Assembly (NCBI GenBank): GCA_034432755.1
Contig: DAOUBQ010000040.1
Location: forward strand, 1 to 64,000
DNA length: 64,000 nucleotides
Direction: 5' to 3'
Origin: UBA5195 sp034432755
GTDB lineage: Bacteria; Chloroflexota; Anaerolineae; Anaerolineales; Villigracilaceae
In this document: positions 49,696 to 58,809 of the stretch, in pieces
Position numbering within the stretch: the stretch's first letter is position 1
How the letters are laid out: the number at the start of each line of letters is the position of its first letter
The notes under the pieces: model-generated
Database searches by the model: none
What the model was told of the DNA's origin: nothing
Seen by the model: only the letters and a program-made list of their open reading frames with translations
Made by a program: the position numbers and the translations under genes

Positions 49696-50340
49696 TCAGA
49701 GACCTGCCCTGCAAATGACCAGCGGATGAGATTCTTCAGGCATGTCCAGGCTGTAGCCATGCCCGCTTTTCTCGGCGCTGAGAATCTCGAAACCGGCTTC
49801 GGCCAGCATGGCGCGGTATTCGGACATGCCGTAGTTGCTCCAATACATCGGCGTGCCAAAAAAGTCTTCCTGGGTGTAGGCTTCTTCGGGTTTGCTCGCC
49901 AGGGTGGCGAGCAGGTAGCCGCCCGGTTTAAGCCAGCGGCGGATGTTGCGAAACAGGCGCTCATGTTCGCCGCGCGGCAGGTGGAAAATGGAATACAGGG
50001 CTACGGCTGCATCGAAACTGGCGGCGGGGAAGTCGAGCGTCATGATGTCGCTGTGCAGAAATTCGGCGTGAGGTACATTCTGCCGCGCGCGACGGATTTG
50101 TTCGGCGGAAATATCTACGCCGGTTACAATGAACCGTTTTGCCAGTTCGCGGGTCACTGGCAGGCCGCTGCCGCAGCCAATATCCAAAACGTGGGCCTGG
50201 TTGGGCAGTTGGTTTTTGAGCCATTTGATTTCAGGGTGGGCGGTTTGGCGCCGGGCCTGTTCGTAGGCTTCAGCGCAGGTGTTATAACCCTTGGCGACGA
50301 GCCGTTTGTAGTCAATGGTAGGGTCTAATGCGGGTTTCAT
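49696..50340 (-). CDS. Class I SAM-dependent methyltransferase
   Basis: A 214-residue enzyme. The SAM motif is VLDIGCGSGLPVTRELA (around residue 51) and motif II is VTGVDISAEQ, followed by AAVALYSIFHLPRGEHERLF and WLKPGGYLLATL. The start at 50338-50340 overlaps the stop of the TtuA-like gene by four bases, so it is co-translated with the tRNA thiolation genes; a tRNA or other RNA substrate is possible but not shown. Confidence 0.82.
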   Translation of the reverse strand: MKPALDPTIDYKRLVAKGYNTCAEAYEQARRQTAHPEIKWLKNQLPNQAHVLDIGCGSGLPVTRELAKRFIVTGVDISAEQIRRARQNVPHAEFLHSDIMTLDFPAASFDAAVALYSIFHLPRGEHERLFRNIRRWLKPGGYLLATLASKPEEAYTQEDFFGTPMYWSNYGMSEYRAMLAEAGFEILSAEKSGHGYSLDMPEESHPLVICRAGL

Positions 50341-51266
50341 TGCTCGGTTTGGATTTTCTCTATCATTCTGCAAAATGAGCATTTTCCTTCGTATTGGGTC
50401 GGCTGACCGCAAGACGGGCAATAATACATCGCCTGGGGTGCATCTTGGGGCCGAATGAACAATCCGCTGGCGCGCGCCTCGAGGAATTTCAGGTAAAAGG
50501 CCAGTTTAGCGCCGGGGTGGTCGGTTTCCAGCCGGTTGAGCAGTTCTTTGTAATAAATTGAAGTGGAGCCGACGGAAAACGGGCATTCTTCGTACACGTA
50601 TTCAATTCCGCGCAGGATGGCATACGCGGCCATCTCTTTTTCGTAAAAGCGGCAGAGCGGTTTTACTTTGCGCGCCAGCCCATTTTGCCCGGGCAATACC
50701 GGTCCCTGGCGCAGCAACAATGCGGCTTGCCACGAGAGCGTGTTGGCAAACAAAACCGCCGCTTCATCATCGAGATTATGCCCGGTTGCCAACACATCGT
50801 AGCCCAGGTCGCGGGCGATGCGGTTCATCTCGTGGCGTTTTGCCACGCCGCAGACCGCACAGGGCCGGTTTTGGCCGCGATGCGTGAGCGCAGCCAGGAC
50901 CGGGATGCTGTGGCCGTATTCTGACTCGATGTCTACAACGTGCAGATTCAGGCCGCGCTGGCGGGCAAATTGCTCGGTAAGACGGCGCGACTCATCGGAA
51001 TAAGAGATTCCTTCGTCTATTCCGAGACCAAGATACAGGCCGTCGGCATGGTAGCCAAGCCGGTGCAGGATGTCCCACAACGAGAGCGAATCTTTGCCGC
51101 CTGAAACCGCCACCAGGATTTTCTCATCTGGCCCGAACATGCGATATTTTTTGATAAAGCGCGCTGTCTGTTCGGGAATCCAATTGAGAAAATGTTGCTT
51201 GCATAGGGCCAGTTTGTGTTGGCGCATGTTGACGACGGCTTTTGCGCCGCATGTTCGGCATTTCAT
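50337..51266 (-). CDS. ttuA: tRNA 2-thiolation enzyme (TtuA/TtcA-CTU1 type)
   Basis: A 309-residue enzyme that places sulfur on a tRNA base. It has an N-terminal zinc finger (C3, C6, C22, H25), the PP-loop SGGKDS (55-60), cysteines C136 and C139 (PCAVCG) and C228 (EEC) in the positions of the [4Fe-4S] cluster ligands of Thermus TtuA, and a C-terminal CPSC/CSFC zinc finger. In Thermus it thiolates tRNA T54 using the sulfur carrier TtuB, a homolog of which is the preceding gene with a four-base overlap. Confidence 0.85.
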   Translation of the reverse strand: MKCRTCGAKAVVNMRQHKLALCKQHFLNWIPEQTARFIKKYRMFGPDEKILVAVSGGKDSLSLWDILHRLGYHADGLYLGLGIDEGISYSDESRRLTEQFARQRGLNLHVVDIESEYGHSIPVLAALTHRGQNRPCAVCGVAKRHEMNRIARDLGYDVLATGHNLDDEAAVLFANTLSWQAALLLRQGPVLPGQNGLARKVKPLCRFYEKEMAAYAILRGIEYVYEECPFSVGSTSIYYKELLNRLETDHPGAKLAFYLKFLEARASGLFIRPQDAPQAMYYCPSCGQPTQYEGKCSFCRMIEKIQTEQ

Positions 51267-51463
51267 GGCGCGCCTCCTGAAATGACGGCCACCAGTTTCA
51301 CCACATCGCCATCTTTCAGGATTTCATCATCAAGAATCATTTCGCCATTGCGCACAGCGATGACGGATTCAGATAAAACATCAATTTTTTTGAGCGAGTC
51401 GAGCAGGGTCATGCCTGGTTTGACTTCGTATTCCTTGCTGCGCAAGATGAGTTTGACGCTCAT
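51263..51463 (-). CDS. ttuB: MoaD/ThiS-fold sulfur carrier (TtuB-like)
   Basis: A 66-residue ubiquitin-like protein that would carry sulfur as a C-terminal thiocarboxylate for TtuA. The beta-grasp pattern VKLILRSKEYEVKPGMTLLDSL and the end KLVAVISGGAP fit. Family members end in GG; here alanine and proline follow, so the functional GG is not terminal unless the last two residues are removed. The extra codons include the overlap with the ttuA start (ATGA). A peptidase step or a read-through origin are both possible. Confidence 0.8.
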   Translation of the reverse strand: MSVKLILRSKEYEVKPGMTLLDSLKKIDVLSESVIAVRNGEMILDDEILKDGDVVKLVAVISGGAP

Positions 51464-51572
51464 GCGAACTCCTTTGGCCCGCTGGCTGAGCCTGCGAGAT
51501 GGCGCACATCGAAAGCGGGGCGGTCATTCTACCATAAGGGGCATTCATCTTGAACGAGACGAAAGTCAACCT

Positions 51573-52274
51573 TTAGAACAACCACTGTCCCAGTAGTGCA
51601 GCGACCAGGGTGACGGTGATGTTGTCTATATCGCGCTGTGGGAGTGATTCAATGAGGGTGGCGCCCGAAGCAATCATGGTCAGCGGCAGCAGGTAGGCGC
51701 TGAACGGCCCCTGCAAGGCGCCTGCCAGTAAGTAGATTGCCAGCACCAGCGCAGAGAGAATCCAGCCGCCGAAGAAGACGCCCAAGGACCCGGCCACCGA
51801 TTTGGCGGGGCTGTGAAACAGTTTCGGTGATTTGAAACTCCTTCCGACCAAATCCGCGATGCCATCGCCGCCGCACATCATCATTAAGGCAACCAGCCCA
51901 ACGGGGGAATCTTTCCAGAAAATAATTGTCATCAAGACGAACATGATGCCGTAGTAGAGCGGCCCACGCAAGATTTCCCTGGGGTTGCCGCTGCGCGACA
52001 TGGCCTTAACCGAGGCATCATCTTTGACAATCCCCAATCCAATCAGCGCAAATTGGACGGTAATCAGCCCCGGCACGAGCGCGGCTAGGAAGCGGTCGTA
52101 CCACTCGCCGGGGAACAAGAGCCAGCATAGCACGAAAATTGGTCCCGTGCCAATGTGGATGATTTTGCGGCTCAGGCGGCTTTCTATCCAACCCTGGTGG
52201 GCGGCAAAGTCCATCAGGCGCAGCCAGGCAACTGCAATGACAAAGGTGAGCAAAAGGGCAAAGAAGGGATTCAT
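51573..52274 (-). CDS. Polyprenol/diacylglycerol-kinase-like membrane protein
   Basis: A 233-residue protein with about six membrane helices. It has the SEC59/DGK1/VTE5-type features: SRKIIHIGTGPIFVL, GIMFVLMTIIFWKDSPVGLVALMMMCGGDGIADLVGR with the GDG/DLVGR motif that binds CTP or UTP, and FHSPAKSVAGSLGVFFGGW. It would phosphorylate a lipid alcohol such as a dolichol, phytol or diacylglycerol. The ATG at 52274 has AAGGAG upstream; a longer frame starts at 52334. Confidence 0.82.
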   Translation of the reverse strand: MNPFFALLLTFVIAVAWLRLMDFAAHQGWIESRLSRKIIHIGTGPIFVLCWLLFPGEWYDRFLAALVPGLITVQFALIGLGIVKDDASVKAMSRSGNPREILRGPLYYGIMFVLMTIIFWKDSPVGLVALMMMCGGDGIADLVGRSFKSPKLFHSPAKSVAGSLGVFFGGWILSALVLAIYLLAGALQGPFSAYLLPLTMIASGATLIESLPQRDIDNITVTLVAALLGQWLF

Positions 52275-52471
52275 GGCGGCTCCTTGCAATGAAAAGTGGT
52301 TCTCATTCGATTTGTGGGATTCCTGCCAGGCCAAAACCCATGATCGAACCGCAAAGGTCGCAAAGAACGCGAAGTTTTGAAGATTTTCCTGGCGTTTTTT
52401 GCGGTAAAAACCTGAGCCAATTGTGCTTTCGTGCTAAATATAGCATGATTACGCTATAATCGGCAAAGTCC

Positions 52472-52498
52472 GTAGGGCAGGATACTCCCCTGCCCTAC
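52472..52498. repeat. 27-bp dispersed palindrome directly before azlC
   Basis: It begins GTAGGGCAGG and ends CCTGCCCTAC; the ten outer bases pair exactly. It ends eight bases before the azlC ATG, so it takes the place of a ribosome-binding site. Confidence 0.85.
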
Positions 52499-52506
52499 GA
52501 AATGTT

Positions 52507-53193
52507 ATGGAAAAAACCGCTTTCCAACAATTCTTGCTCGGTGTTAAAGACGAACTGCCCATTCTGGTGGGGGTCGTTCCGTTTGGCATGATTTATGGGA
52601 TTTTGGCTTTGAGTGCCGGGCTGAACCGGTTCGATGCGCAGGCCATGTCCGCTGTGATTTTCGCCGGGTCGTCGCAGTTCATGATGGTGCAGTTGATTCG
52701 AGAATCTACGCCCTGGCTGGTGATTCTCATGACCGGATTCATTATCAACCTGCGGCACGCGCTCTACAGCGCGACGATTGCACCCTGCATCAAGCACCTG
52801 CCCCGGCCTTGGAAGGCGCTGCTGGCCTACCTGCTGACCGACGAAGCCTTTGCCGTTGCCGCGCTCCATTACCAGCGTGAGGGGGTCACCCGCTTCAGCC
52901 ACTGGTATTTCTTGGGCGCGGGGCTGGCGCTGTGGACTTCGTGGCAGGTTAGCACGGCGGTTGGTATTTTCCTGGGCGCGCAAGTGCCAGAAGCATGGGG
53001 ACTGGATTTCACCCTGCCGCTCACCTTCATCGCACTGGTTGTGCCGGCGCTCAAAGATAAGGCCGGGGTGGCGACGGTCGTCACTGCCAGCCTGGCCGCG
53101 CTCTTGTTTTTCGGTTTGCCTTACAAGTTGGGGTTGATTGGCGCATCCGCGCTCGCCATCGCCGTTGGAATGTGGGTGGAGGCGCGCCAATGA
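52507..53193 (+). CDS. azlC: AzlC-family amino acid exporter subunit
   Basis: A 228-residue membrane protein with eight or so helices; the opening GVKDELPILVGVVPFGMIYGILAL and the later FAGSSQFMMVQLIRE with HALYSATIAPCIKHL are typical of AzlC. Together with AzlD it exports branched-chain amino acids or analogues. The start lacks a ribosome-binding site because a palindrome lies there. A TATAAT at 52455-52460 may be its promoter. It overlaps azlD by four bases. Confidence 0.9.
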   Translation: MEKTAFQQFLLGVKDELPILVGVVPFGMIYGILALSAGLNRFDAQAMSAVIFAGSSQFMMVQLIRESTPWLVILMTGFIINLRHALYSATIAPCIKHLPRPWKALLAYLLTDEAFAVAALHYQREGVTRFSHWYFLGAGLALWTSWQVSTAVGIFLGAQVPEAWGLDFTLPLTFIALVVPALKDKAGVATVVTASLAALLFFGLPYKLGLIGASALAIAVGMWVEARQ

Positions 53194-53495
53194 ATCTGTG
53201 GATTTTAATGACTGCGGTCGGCCTGTTGACTTTCCTGACCCGCCTGTCGTTTATCGCTCTGCTGGAGCGAATTCAACTGCCTGCCGCCTTCCAGCGCGCG
53301 CTGCGCTTTGTGCCGATTGCCGTCTTGAGCGCTATTATTGCGCCAGAAATTGGCTACCTGGACAATGCGCTTTTTCTCTCACCCCAAAACCCGCGTCTGT
53401 GGGCAGGTATCGCCGCAACCCTGGTGGCCTATTACACTAAAAACGTGGTTTGGACGATTGTGGCCGGGATGGCCGTTTTTTGGCTTTTGCAGTAA
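53190..53495 (+). CDS. azlD: AzlD-family exporter subunit
   Basis: A 101-residue membrane protein with four helices, the small partner of AzlC. LTRLSFIALLERIQLPAAFQRALRFVPIAVLSAIIAPEI is the conserved core. ATG at 53190, overlapping the azlC stop (ATGA). The stop codon TAA lies within a 27-bp palindrome. Confidence 0.88.
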   Translation: MNLWILMTAVGLLTFLTRLSFIALLERIQLPAAFQRALRFVPIAVLSAIIAPEIGYLDNALFLSPQNPRLWAGIAATLVAYYTKNVVWTIVAGMAVFWLLQ

Positions 53496-53518
53496 GACAA
53501 GATAATATCTCGTCCTAC
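53492..53518. repeat. 27-bp dispersed palindrome containing the azlD stop codon
   Basis: It begins GTAAGACAAGATA and ends TATCTCGTCCTAC. It holds the azlD stop at its second to fourth bases and its other end touches the stop of the convergent cyclase gene. Confidence 0.75.
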
Positions 53519-55221
53519 TTCAATCCCAATACTTCATAGACGGGGATGGCTTCGCGCTTGCCTTTGACGGTCATCGGCTCCATTTGCAGCACGTTAATTT
53601 GGTCTTTCACCCGCTCGTAGGCGGTTTGGCTGATGACAATCTGGTTTTTGCCGGCGTTTTCTTGTAAACGTTTGGTGGTGTTAACGCTATCGCCAATGGC
53701 TGTGTATTCCAGGCGTTTTTCCGTGCCTATCAGGCCCAACACCGCGTCACCATAGTGGATTCCAACCCCAAAGGCCAGGTGGGCTTCGGGCGGCAGGGCG
53801 GCGTGCAATTCAGCAATGCGTTCACGGAGTTTGAGCGCGGCACGCACGGCCCGCAGGGTGTGGTCGGGTTGGGGAATGGGAGCGTTGAACCAGGCCATCA
53901 CCGCATCGCCCAGGAATTTATCGATGGTGCCTTCTTCATCAAGCACGCATTCGGCCCCGGCTGCCAGGTAACGATTCAAGACTGAGACCAGTTGCTCCGG
54001 CGAGAGCGTTTCGCTGAAACTGGTAAACCCGCGAATATCGGCGAACAGGACGGTGATGTCGGTGCGTTTGCCGCCTAGCTCCAGGCTGTTTGGGTTGAGT
54101 TGCTCGATGACCGCTGGTGAGACCATGCGCTCAAATAACTTGCGCTGGGCTTCAAGACGTTTGCGTTCGGTCAGGTCATCCAAAACAATCGCAATTCCCT
54201 GCGTAGTTTGGTCGGCATCCTTGAGCGGGGACAGGTTGAAACGCCAATTAACCGGGCCGCGCTGCGGCAGGATGTGGCTGATTTCGAAATCGGCGATGGG
54301 CGTGTCGGTATTGCGGACAGAGGCTACCTGCGGGATGAGGTCATTTGCGATGGATGGCAGAATATCGTCAATTTTGCGTCCTAAAATTTGGGGAATGGTT
54401 TGCCCCAGGATGCTTTCGGCGGCGCGGTTGCACAGGATGATCTTGTCTTCGATATCTGCTGTAATCACTCCGCTGGCGATGGATGCGAAGATGTTGTCCA
54501 TCATATTCTTTAATTCGGTCACTTCGGCCAGGGTGCGGCGCAGCGATGCGAACAGACGGGCGTTGTCAATGGCAATTGCAGCCTGGTTAGCAAACACGCC
54601 CAACAAGTCGCGCTCCGATTCGGTAAAAATTCCGCTGCGGATGCGGTTATCGGTGTAGATGACGCCAATCAGGTCGTTTTTGACCTTGAGCGGGACGCAC
54701 AAAATGGAGCGCAGGTTGAAGGCGATGATGCTTTCTTGCCCGCCAAAGCGCGGGTCTTCCTGGGCATTGGTGGTCAGGATGGCTTCGCCGGTCTCGATGA
54801 CGCGCTGGATGACGGTGCGGCTGACGGCGTATTCGCTCTCGTTGAGCGATTCCTGTTCCCAGTTGCGGGCAATACGGGTAGTCATGTGACCCGAATCGTC
54901 GCGCAGCATCAGGAATCCGCGCTCGGCTTCGGTCAATTTGATAATGTTATCCATCACAATTCGCAGCACCTGGTCAAGTTCGAGCGAGGAGTTGACGACC
55001 TGCCCAATTTCGGTGAGGGCCAGCAGGTTCTTGCGCTCTTCGGTGAAGGCGGCGACCTCTTGCGACACGCGGTAAAGGCGGCTTTCGAGGTGAGAAAGTT
55101 CCTCCAGGGTGGTGGGAGGCAGGCTGCTGCGTATCGGTAGGACCGAGGAACGAATTTTCCCGGCGACCTGGCTGAGTGCTTTGATTTGTAAATCTACGCT
55201 GATGGGAGTCGATTCGTTCAT
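53515..55221 (-). CDS. GAF-PAS class III adenylate cyclase
   Basis: A 568-residue signalling enzyme. A GAF domain covers about 68-225 (ALTEIGQVVNSSLELDQVLRIV), a PAS domain about 235-350 (IASGVITADIEDKIILCN) and a class III cyclase domain about 370-565. The metal-binding aspartates are in VLFADIRGFTSF and FLGDAVMAWF, and the DKFLGD lysine with EYTAIGD threonine points to ATP rather than GTP. No membrane helix is present. The start overlaps the transglutaminase gene's stop by four bases. Confidence 0.88.
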   Translation of the reverse strand: MNESTPISVDLQIKALSQVAGKIRSSVLPIRSSLPPTTLEELSHLESRLYRVSQEVAAFTEERKNLLALTEIGQVVNSSLELDQVLRIVMDNIIKLTEAERGFLMLRDDSGHMTTRIARNWEQESLNESEYAVSRTVIQRVIETGEAILTTNAQEDPRFGGQESIIAFNLRSILCVPLKVKNDLIGVIYTDNRIRSGIFTESERDLLGVFANQAAIAIDNARLFASLRRTLAEVTELKNMMDNIFASIASGVITADIEDKIILCNRAAESILGQTIPQILGRKIDDILPSIANDLIPQVASVRNTDTPIADFEISHILPQRGPVNWRFNLSPLKDADQTTQGIAIVLDDLTERKRLEAQRKLFERMVSPAVIEQLNPNSLELGGKRTDITVLFADIRGFTSFSETLSPEQLVSVLNRYLAAGAECVLDEEGTIDKFLGDAVMAWFNAPIPQPDHTLRAVRAALKLRERIAELHAALPPEAHLAFGVGIHYGDAVLGLIGTEKRLEYTAIGDSVNTTKRLQENAGKNQIVISQTAYERVKDQINVLQMEPMTVKGKREAIPVYEVLGLK

Positions 55222-57548
55222 AATTGCTGTTCTCCATTGATAAAACTTCGCCGCGCAAGTGCGCGCAGGGTTTGGAAACGTACCAACCAGGCGGCGCGCA
55301 TCGCGGCTGCCGGGTTGGCTGGTTCAGGGGTATAGAGTGTCTTTTCGTGCGCGGCAATCAGGGTATTGATTGCTTCCGATGAATTCGGGAGGAATTCTTT
55401 GAGCAAAGCGGCCCTTTCGAGCGCGGTCGCATCCGGCGGCTGTGGTTTGCCCAGCCAGGCCAGAGATTGGTTGATGGCATGGAAAGCGCGTTCAACGGCG
55501 GTCACTTCGCTCCATCTTACCCAATTTTCCAGCCAACGCGGCGTGTTAAGATGATAGCGAAGATAGATGTTTTTGATGGCAAGCGGTATTTTTTGTGAAA
55601 TATGTGATTTCTGCTCTAACCGCCAGATGAGAATTGCCATGCCTGATACAATGACTATCAAAATTATAAACCACAGCCATTCGAATGGAAATATCATTAC
55701 CGGAGTGGGGTGAACGGTTTGCGTGGCCGCAGGATTGACAGGCAATTCGGCGTCTTCGAGCGGGGGGCGATTGTCCGCGTCTCGCAGGCGCAACAGTTCT
55801 TCATCTTCTACTGTTTGTTCTTCGCCGCTCGGTCTGTAGATAACGTCCAAACTCGCCGTGGGTTCGAATTCGACCCAGCCAATGCCAGCGAAATAGGCTT
55901 CGGGCCAGGCATGGGCGTCTTTGGCCTTAACCTGGTAGTAGCCGCCCGATTGGTATTCGCCGGGGGCGTAGCCTGCCACCATGCGGGCCGGGATGCCCGT
56001 TGCGCGCAATAAAAGCACCTCAGCGCTGGCATAGTAATTGCAAAAACCGCTTTTCCAAGTGAACAGGAACCACTCTATTGGGTCTGTTCCAACCGGCGGC
56101 GGGGGAACTTCCAGGTTGTATTCTATTTCAGCGCGCAGGTAGCGGGTAATGGCGGTGGCTTTGTCAAAATTGTTGTCATACTCCCGGGTCAGACGGTCTG
56201 CCAGGCGGTGGATAGAATCTGGAAGGTCGTCGGGCAATTGCAGGTAACGTTTGACGACCCAGTCCGGATAGGATTCGGGGGCAGCGCGCATGTCTTTGAC
56301 GGTGGGGGCTAACAGCATCGCGCGCACCTGGTACTGGTCACCGTTTAAGATCAGCGTTGAAGCTGACCAGCTCAACAGGTCGTAAGCATCCTCCGGGAGC
56401 GGATTAATCTGGATGGCGCCTGAGCGGCTCAACCAGAGCGGGTAACCCGGCGTCGCCAGCAGCGAGGAGGGGCTTGTCTGCCAGTTGAAGATGAATTCAA
56501 GTTGCCTGTCGGCTGAAATCGAGGCAGTGATGGGCGCCTCGTTTTCAGGGGAAAACGGGATGGTTTTGCTTTCAGAGACCGACCAGCGTCCATTTTGGTA
56601 TGTGTCATAGACGCGCACGCGCCAGTAAAGCCGGGTGGTGGTAAGTTCAGATGGCCTGACTCTGAAAACTTCCGTATCCCCCTGCTGAGCGCTCTGCCCC
56701 AGGTTCATCGTGTTTCCATAGAGTTCGCCAGAGACGACCGCCACGCCGCCTTGCAGGGAGGCGAGCAGGTCATCAAGGCGGTTGCGTGTTTTTTCGAAAG
56801 GCTGGTTTACTTCTTTCCAGATGCGCGCCACCGCCGGGATGGCTGCTGCCGGGGTGGGCGCCGACCAGGCCAGCAGGATGGTCAGCAGGGCTGAAATTGC
56901 CAGGCCGCGCGCCATGTCGAAGACCGGCTCGTCTCCGGCGAAAATATGCTTCTCTTGCCACCGTTTTCGGTTTTCGATGAAGTTCAACCGCCCCATCAGC
57001 AAAATTGCCAGCAGGAAGAAAAACCCCACTATCCAGATTCGGCGGGTCTGATAAGAGTCATAATATTGCACGACTAGCAGAGGTAACATGGCCGGGATGA
57101 GGGTGGCAGACGCGCTGGAATACCGCATGGCCTGGTAGCCGCTGAACAGGCCGATGGCCCAAAACAGGATGCACATCAGGGCCACGAAGAACAGTGAATC
57201 TGTGACCGGTTCGCCGCGCCAAACAGAAACATTCGCGGCGGCCAATCGGCCTGTCAGGCTGGCCCATTGTCCGATGACGGTATTTTCGCTCTGGATTAAT
57301 TTGCCTAGTATCCAGGGGAGTATCATGAGGCTGTAACCGGCCACCAGCCAGCGCAAGGGGGCTTTTTGGAATTTACTGAAACCGAGCAATAATCCCAACA
57401 GGGTTGCCAGTACGGAGGCGCCCTCCACGCTCCACAAACCGGGGGTCCAAGCGGTCATTGATAATCGCGCTGCCGACATATAAACCAGCAGGATCACCAG
57501 CGCGGCAACAGGCCAATCCCAGACACGAACATTGTTTGTTTTCATCAC
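55218..57548 (-). CDS. DUF3488/transglutaminase-like membrane protein
   Basis: A 776-residue protein with six or seven N-terminal helices (15-245), a transglutaminase-like domain (around 470-590) and another helix at 640-660. The catalytic cysteine, histidine and aspartate lie in KSGFCNYYASAEVLLLRA, KDAHAWPEAYFA and WVEFEPT. Such proteins belong to the TgpA family, thought to act on the cell envelope. The C-terminal 120 residues are cytosolic. It overlaps the cyclase gene by four bases. Start at 57548 or 57545. Confidence 0.87.
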   Translation of the reverse strand: MMKTNNVRVWDWPVAALVILLVYMSAARLSMTAWTPGLWSVEGASVLATLLGLLLGFSKFQKAPLRWLVAGYSLMILPWILGKLIQSENTVIGQWASLTGRLAAANVSVWRGEPVTDSLFFVALMCILFWAIGLFSGYQAMRYSSASATLIPAMLPLLVVQYYDSYQTRRIWIVGFFFLLAILLMGRLNFIENRKRWQEKHIFAGDEPVFDMARGLAISALLTILLAWSAPTPAAAIPAVARIWKEVNQPFEKTRNRLDDLLASLQGGVAVVSGELYGNTMNLGQSAQQGDTEVFRVRPSELTTTRLYWRVRVYDTYQNGRWSVSESKTIPFSPENEAPITASISADRQLEFIFNWQTSPSSLLATPGYPLWLSRSGAIQINPLPEDAYDLLSWSASTLILNGDQYQVRAMLLAPTVKDMRAAPESYPDWVVKRYLQLPDDLPDSIHRLADRLTREYDNNFDKATAITRYLRAEIEYNLEVPPPPVGTDPIEWFLFTWKSGFCNYYASAEVLLLRATGIPARMVAGYAPGEYQSGGYYQVKAKDAHAWPEAYFAGIGWVEFEPTASLDVIYRPSGEEQTVEDEELLRLRDADNRPPLEDAELPVNPAATQTVHPTPVMIFPFEWLWFIILIVIVSGMAILIWRLEQKSHISQKIPLAIKNIYLRYHLNTPRWLENWVRWSEVTAVERAFHAINQSLAWLGKPQPPDATALERAALLKEFLPNSSEAINTLIAAHEKTLYTPEPANPAAAMRAAWLVRFQTLRALARRSFINGEQQL

Positions 57549-57630
57549 TACCGAGTGTACAATATTGGAGGTGGTCTCGTCAATTCAATTCAATTCAAAT
57601 CAAAAATTCAGAGTTATCAGGAGGTACGTT

Positions 57631-58620
57631 ATGAATGCAATCATTCAGGCCGGAATCGCGTTTGCCCTGTGGTTTCAGGGGCTAGGAGGATGGCTTGAAG
57701 CCCCCATGAAAGGGTTCACCTTTCTTGGTTCGGAAGAGTTTTTTCTGTTGGGTTTGCCTGTTATTTACTGGTGTATTGATGCCAGGGTAGGGCTTCGAAT
57801 GGGGGTTATCCTGCTGTTCAACGGCCTGTTGAACAGCGTTTTGAAGCTGGCCTTTTTTGGGCCGCGCCCGTATTGGGTGAATCAGCAGGTGAAAGCCCTG
57901 GTGTCTGAAACTTCGTTTGGTGTTCCTTCGGGTCATGCGCAAATTGCCACTGGCCTGTGGGGGATGCTGGCTTGGCATGTCAGGCGTCCATGGGTGTGGG
58001 CGGCGGCAGTTTTCCTTATCTTGATGATTGGGCTTTCGCGCCTTTACCTGGGAGTTCACTTCTTGCATGATGTCTTACTGGGTTGGTTGTTGGGCGCGCT
58101 GGTGCTGTGGGTGGTGTTGCGGCAGTGGGACTCGACTGCTGCCTGGGCGCAAACCAAATCAACTGGTCAACAGGTTGGGCTGGCGTTCCTGCTCTCTGTG
58201 CTTATGCTGATTGCCGGCGCGATTGCGTTTGGCGCGGCGCGCAACATCCCCCTGCCGCCTGAATGGACGGCCAACGCCCTGGCTGCCGGGGCGCATGAAG
58301 TGCCTGCCCCAATCACGCTCAACAGCGTGGTCACTTCTGCTGCTACGCTGTTTGGCCTGCTGGCCGGCCTGGCCTGGATGCAGCCCCGGGGTGGTTTTCA
58401 GGCGGGCGGGACGTTGAATCAGCGTATCCTTCGTTTCGTGGTTGGGCTGGTTGGCGTGGCTATCCTATGGTATGGGTTGGGCGCTATCTTTCCACGCGGC
58501 GAAGAGATGGTTGCCTATGTGCTGCGCTACTTGCGTTATACTCTGGTCGGTGGATGGATAAGCGCCGGCGGCCCCTGGGTTTTTATCCGGTTGGGGCTGG
58601 CAAATCCGGATAACCGATAA
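57631..58620 (+). CDS. PAP2-family membrane phosphatase
   Basis: A 329-residue protein with about eight membrane helices. It has the three PAP2 motifs: KX6RP in LKLAFFGPRPYW, PSGHAQIATG and SRLYLGVHFLHDVLLG. These hydrolyse lipid phosphates such as undecaprenyl pyrophosphate or phosphatidic acid. The ATG at 57631 has AGGAGG eight bases upstream; a longer frame begins inside the AATTC repeat before it. The C-terminal half extends beyond a minimal PAP2 domain. Confidence 0.9.
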   Translation: MNAIIQAGIAFALWFQGLGGWLEAPMKGFTFLGSEEFFLLGLPVIYWCIDARVGLRMGVILLFNGLLNSVLKLAFFGPRPYWVNQQVKALVSETSFGVPSGHAQIATGLWGMLAWHVRRPWVWAAAVFLILMIGLSRLYLGVHFLHDVLLGWLLGALVLWVVLRQWDSTAAWAQTKSTGQQVGLAFLLSVLMLIAGAIAFGAARNIPLPPEWTANALAAGAHEVPAPITLNSVVTSAATLFGLLAGLAWMQPRGGFQAGGTLNQRILRFVVGLVGVAILWYGLGAIFPRGEEMVAYVLRYLRYTLVGGWISAGGPWVFIRLGLANPDNR

Positions 58621-58704
58621 AGTGAGCTTCCCTTAAATTTTTAAGGGGTATTTTTCCTTTGTGACCTTTGTGTTTGAAAAGGGTTTTCTTACTCATGAAA
58701 ACAG

Positions 58705-58734
58705 ACGGCGACCGCCAGAGATGGTGGCCGCCGT
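58705..58734 (+). terminator. Terminator after the PAP2 gene
   Basis: A 13-bp imperfect stem (ACGGCGACCGCCA with TGGTGGCCGCCGT, two mismatches) and a four-base loop, followed by TTTT. It is about 85 bases after the stop codon. Confidence 0.65.
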
Positions 58735-58752
58735 TTTGGATTACCGCCAAGT

Positions 58753-58780
58753 GTAGGGGCGAAATAGGATTTTGCCCCAC
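58753..58780. repeat. 28-bp dispersed palindrome
   Basis: It begins GTAGGGGCGAAAT and ends ATTTTGCCCCAC, with a GGGGC/GCCCC core. It lies between the PAP2 terminator and the convergent malic enzyme gene. Confidence 0.75.
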
Positions 58781-58809
58781 TTTTGGACAGCCCCTTGTTG
58801 TTTTGGAAC

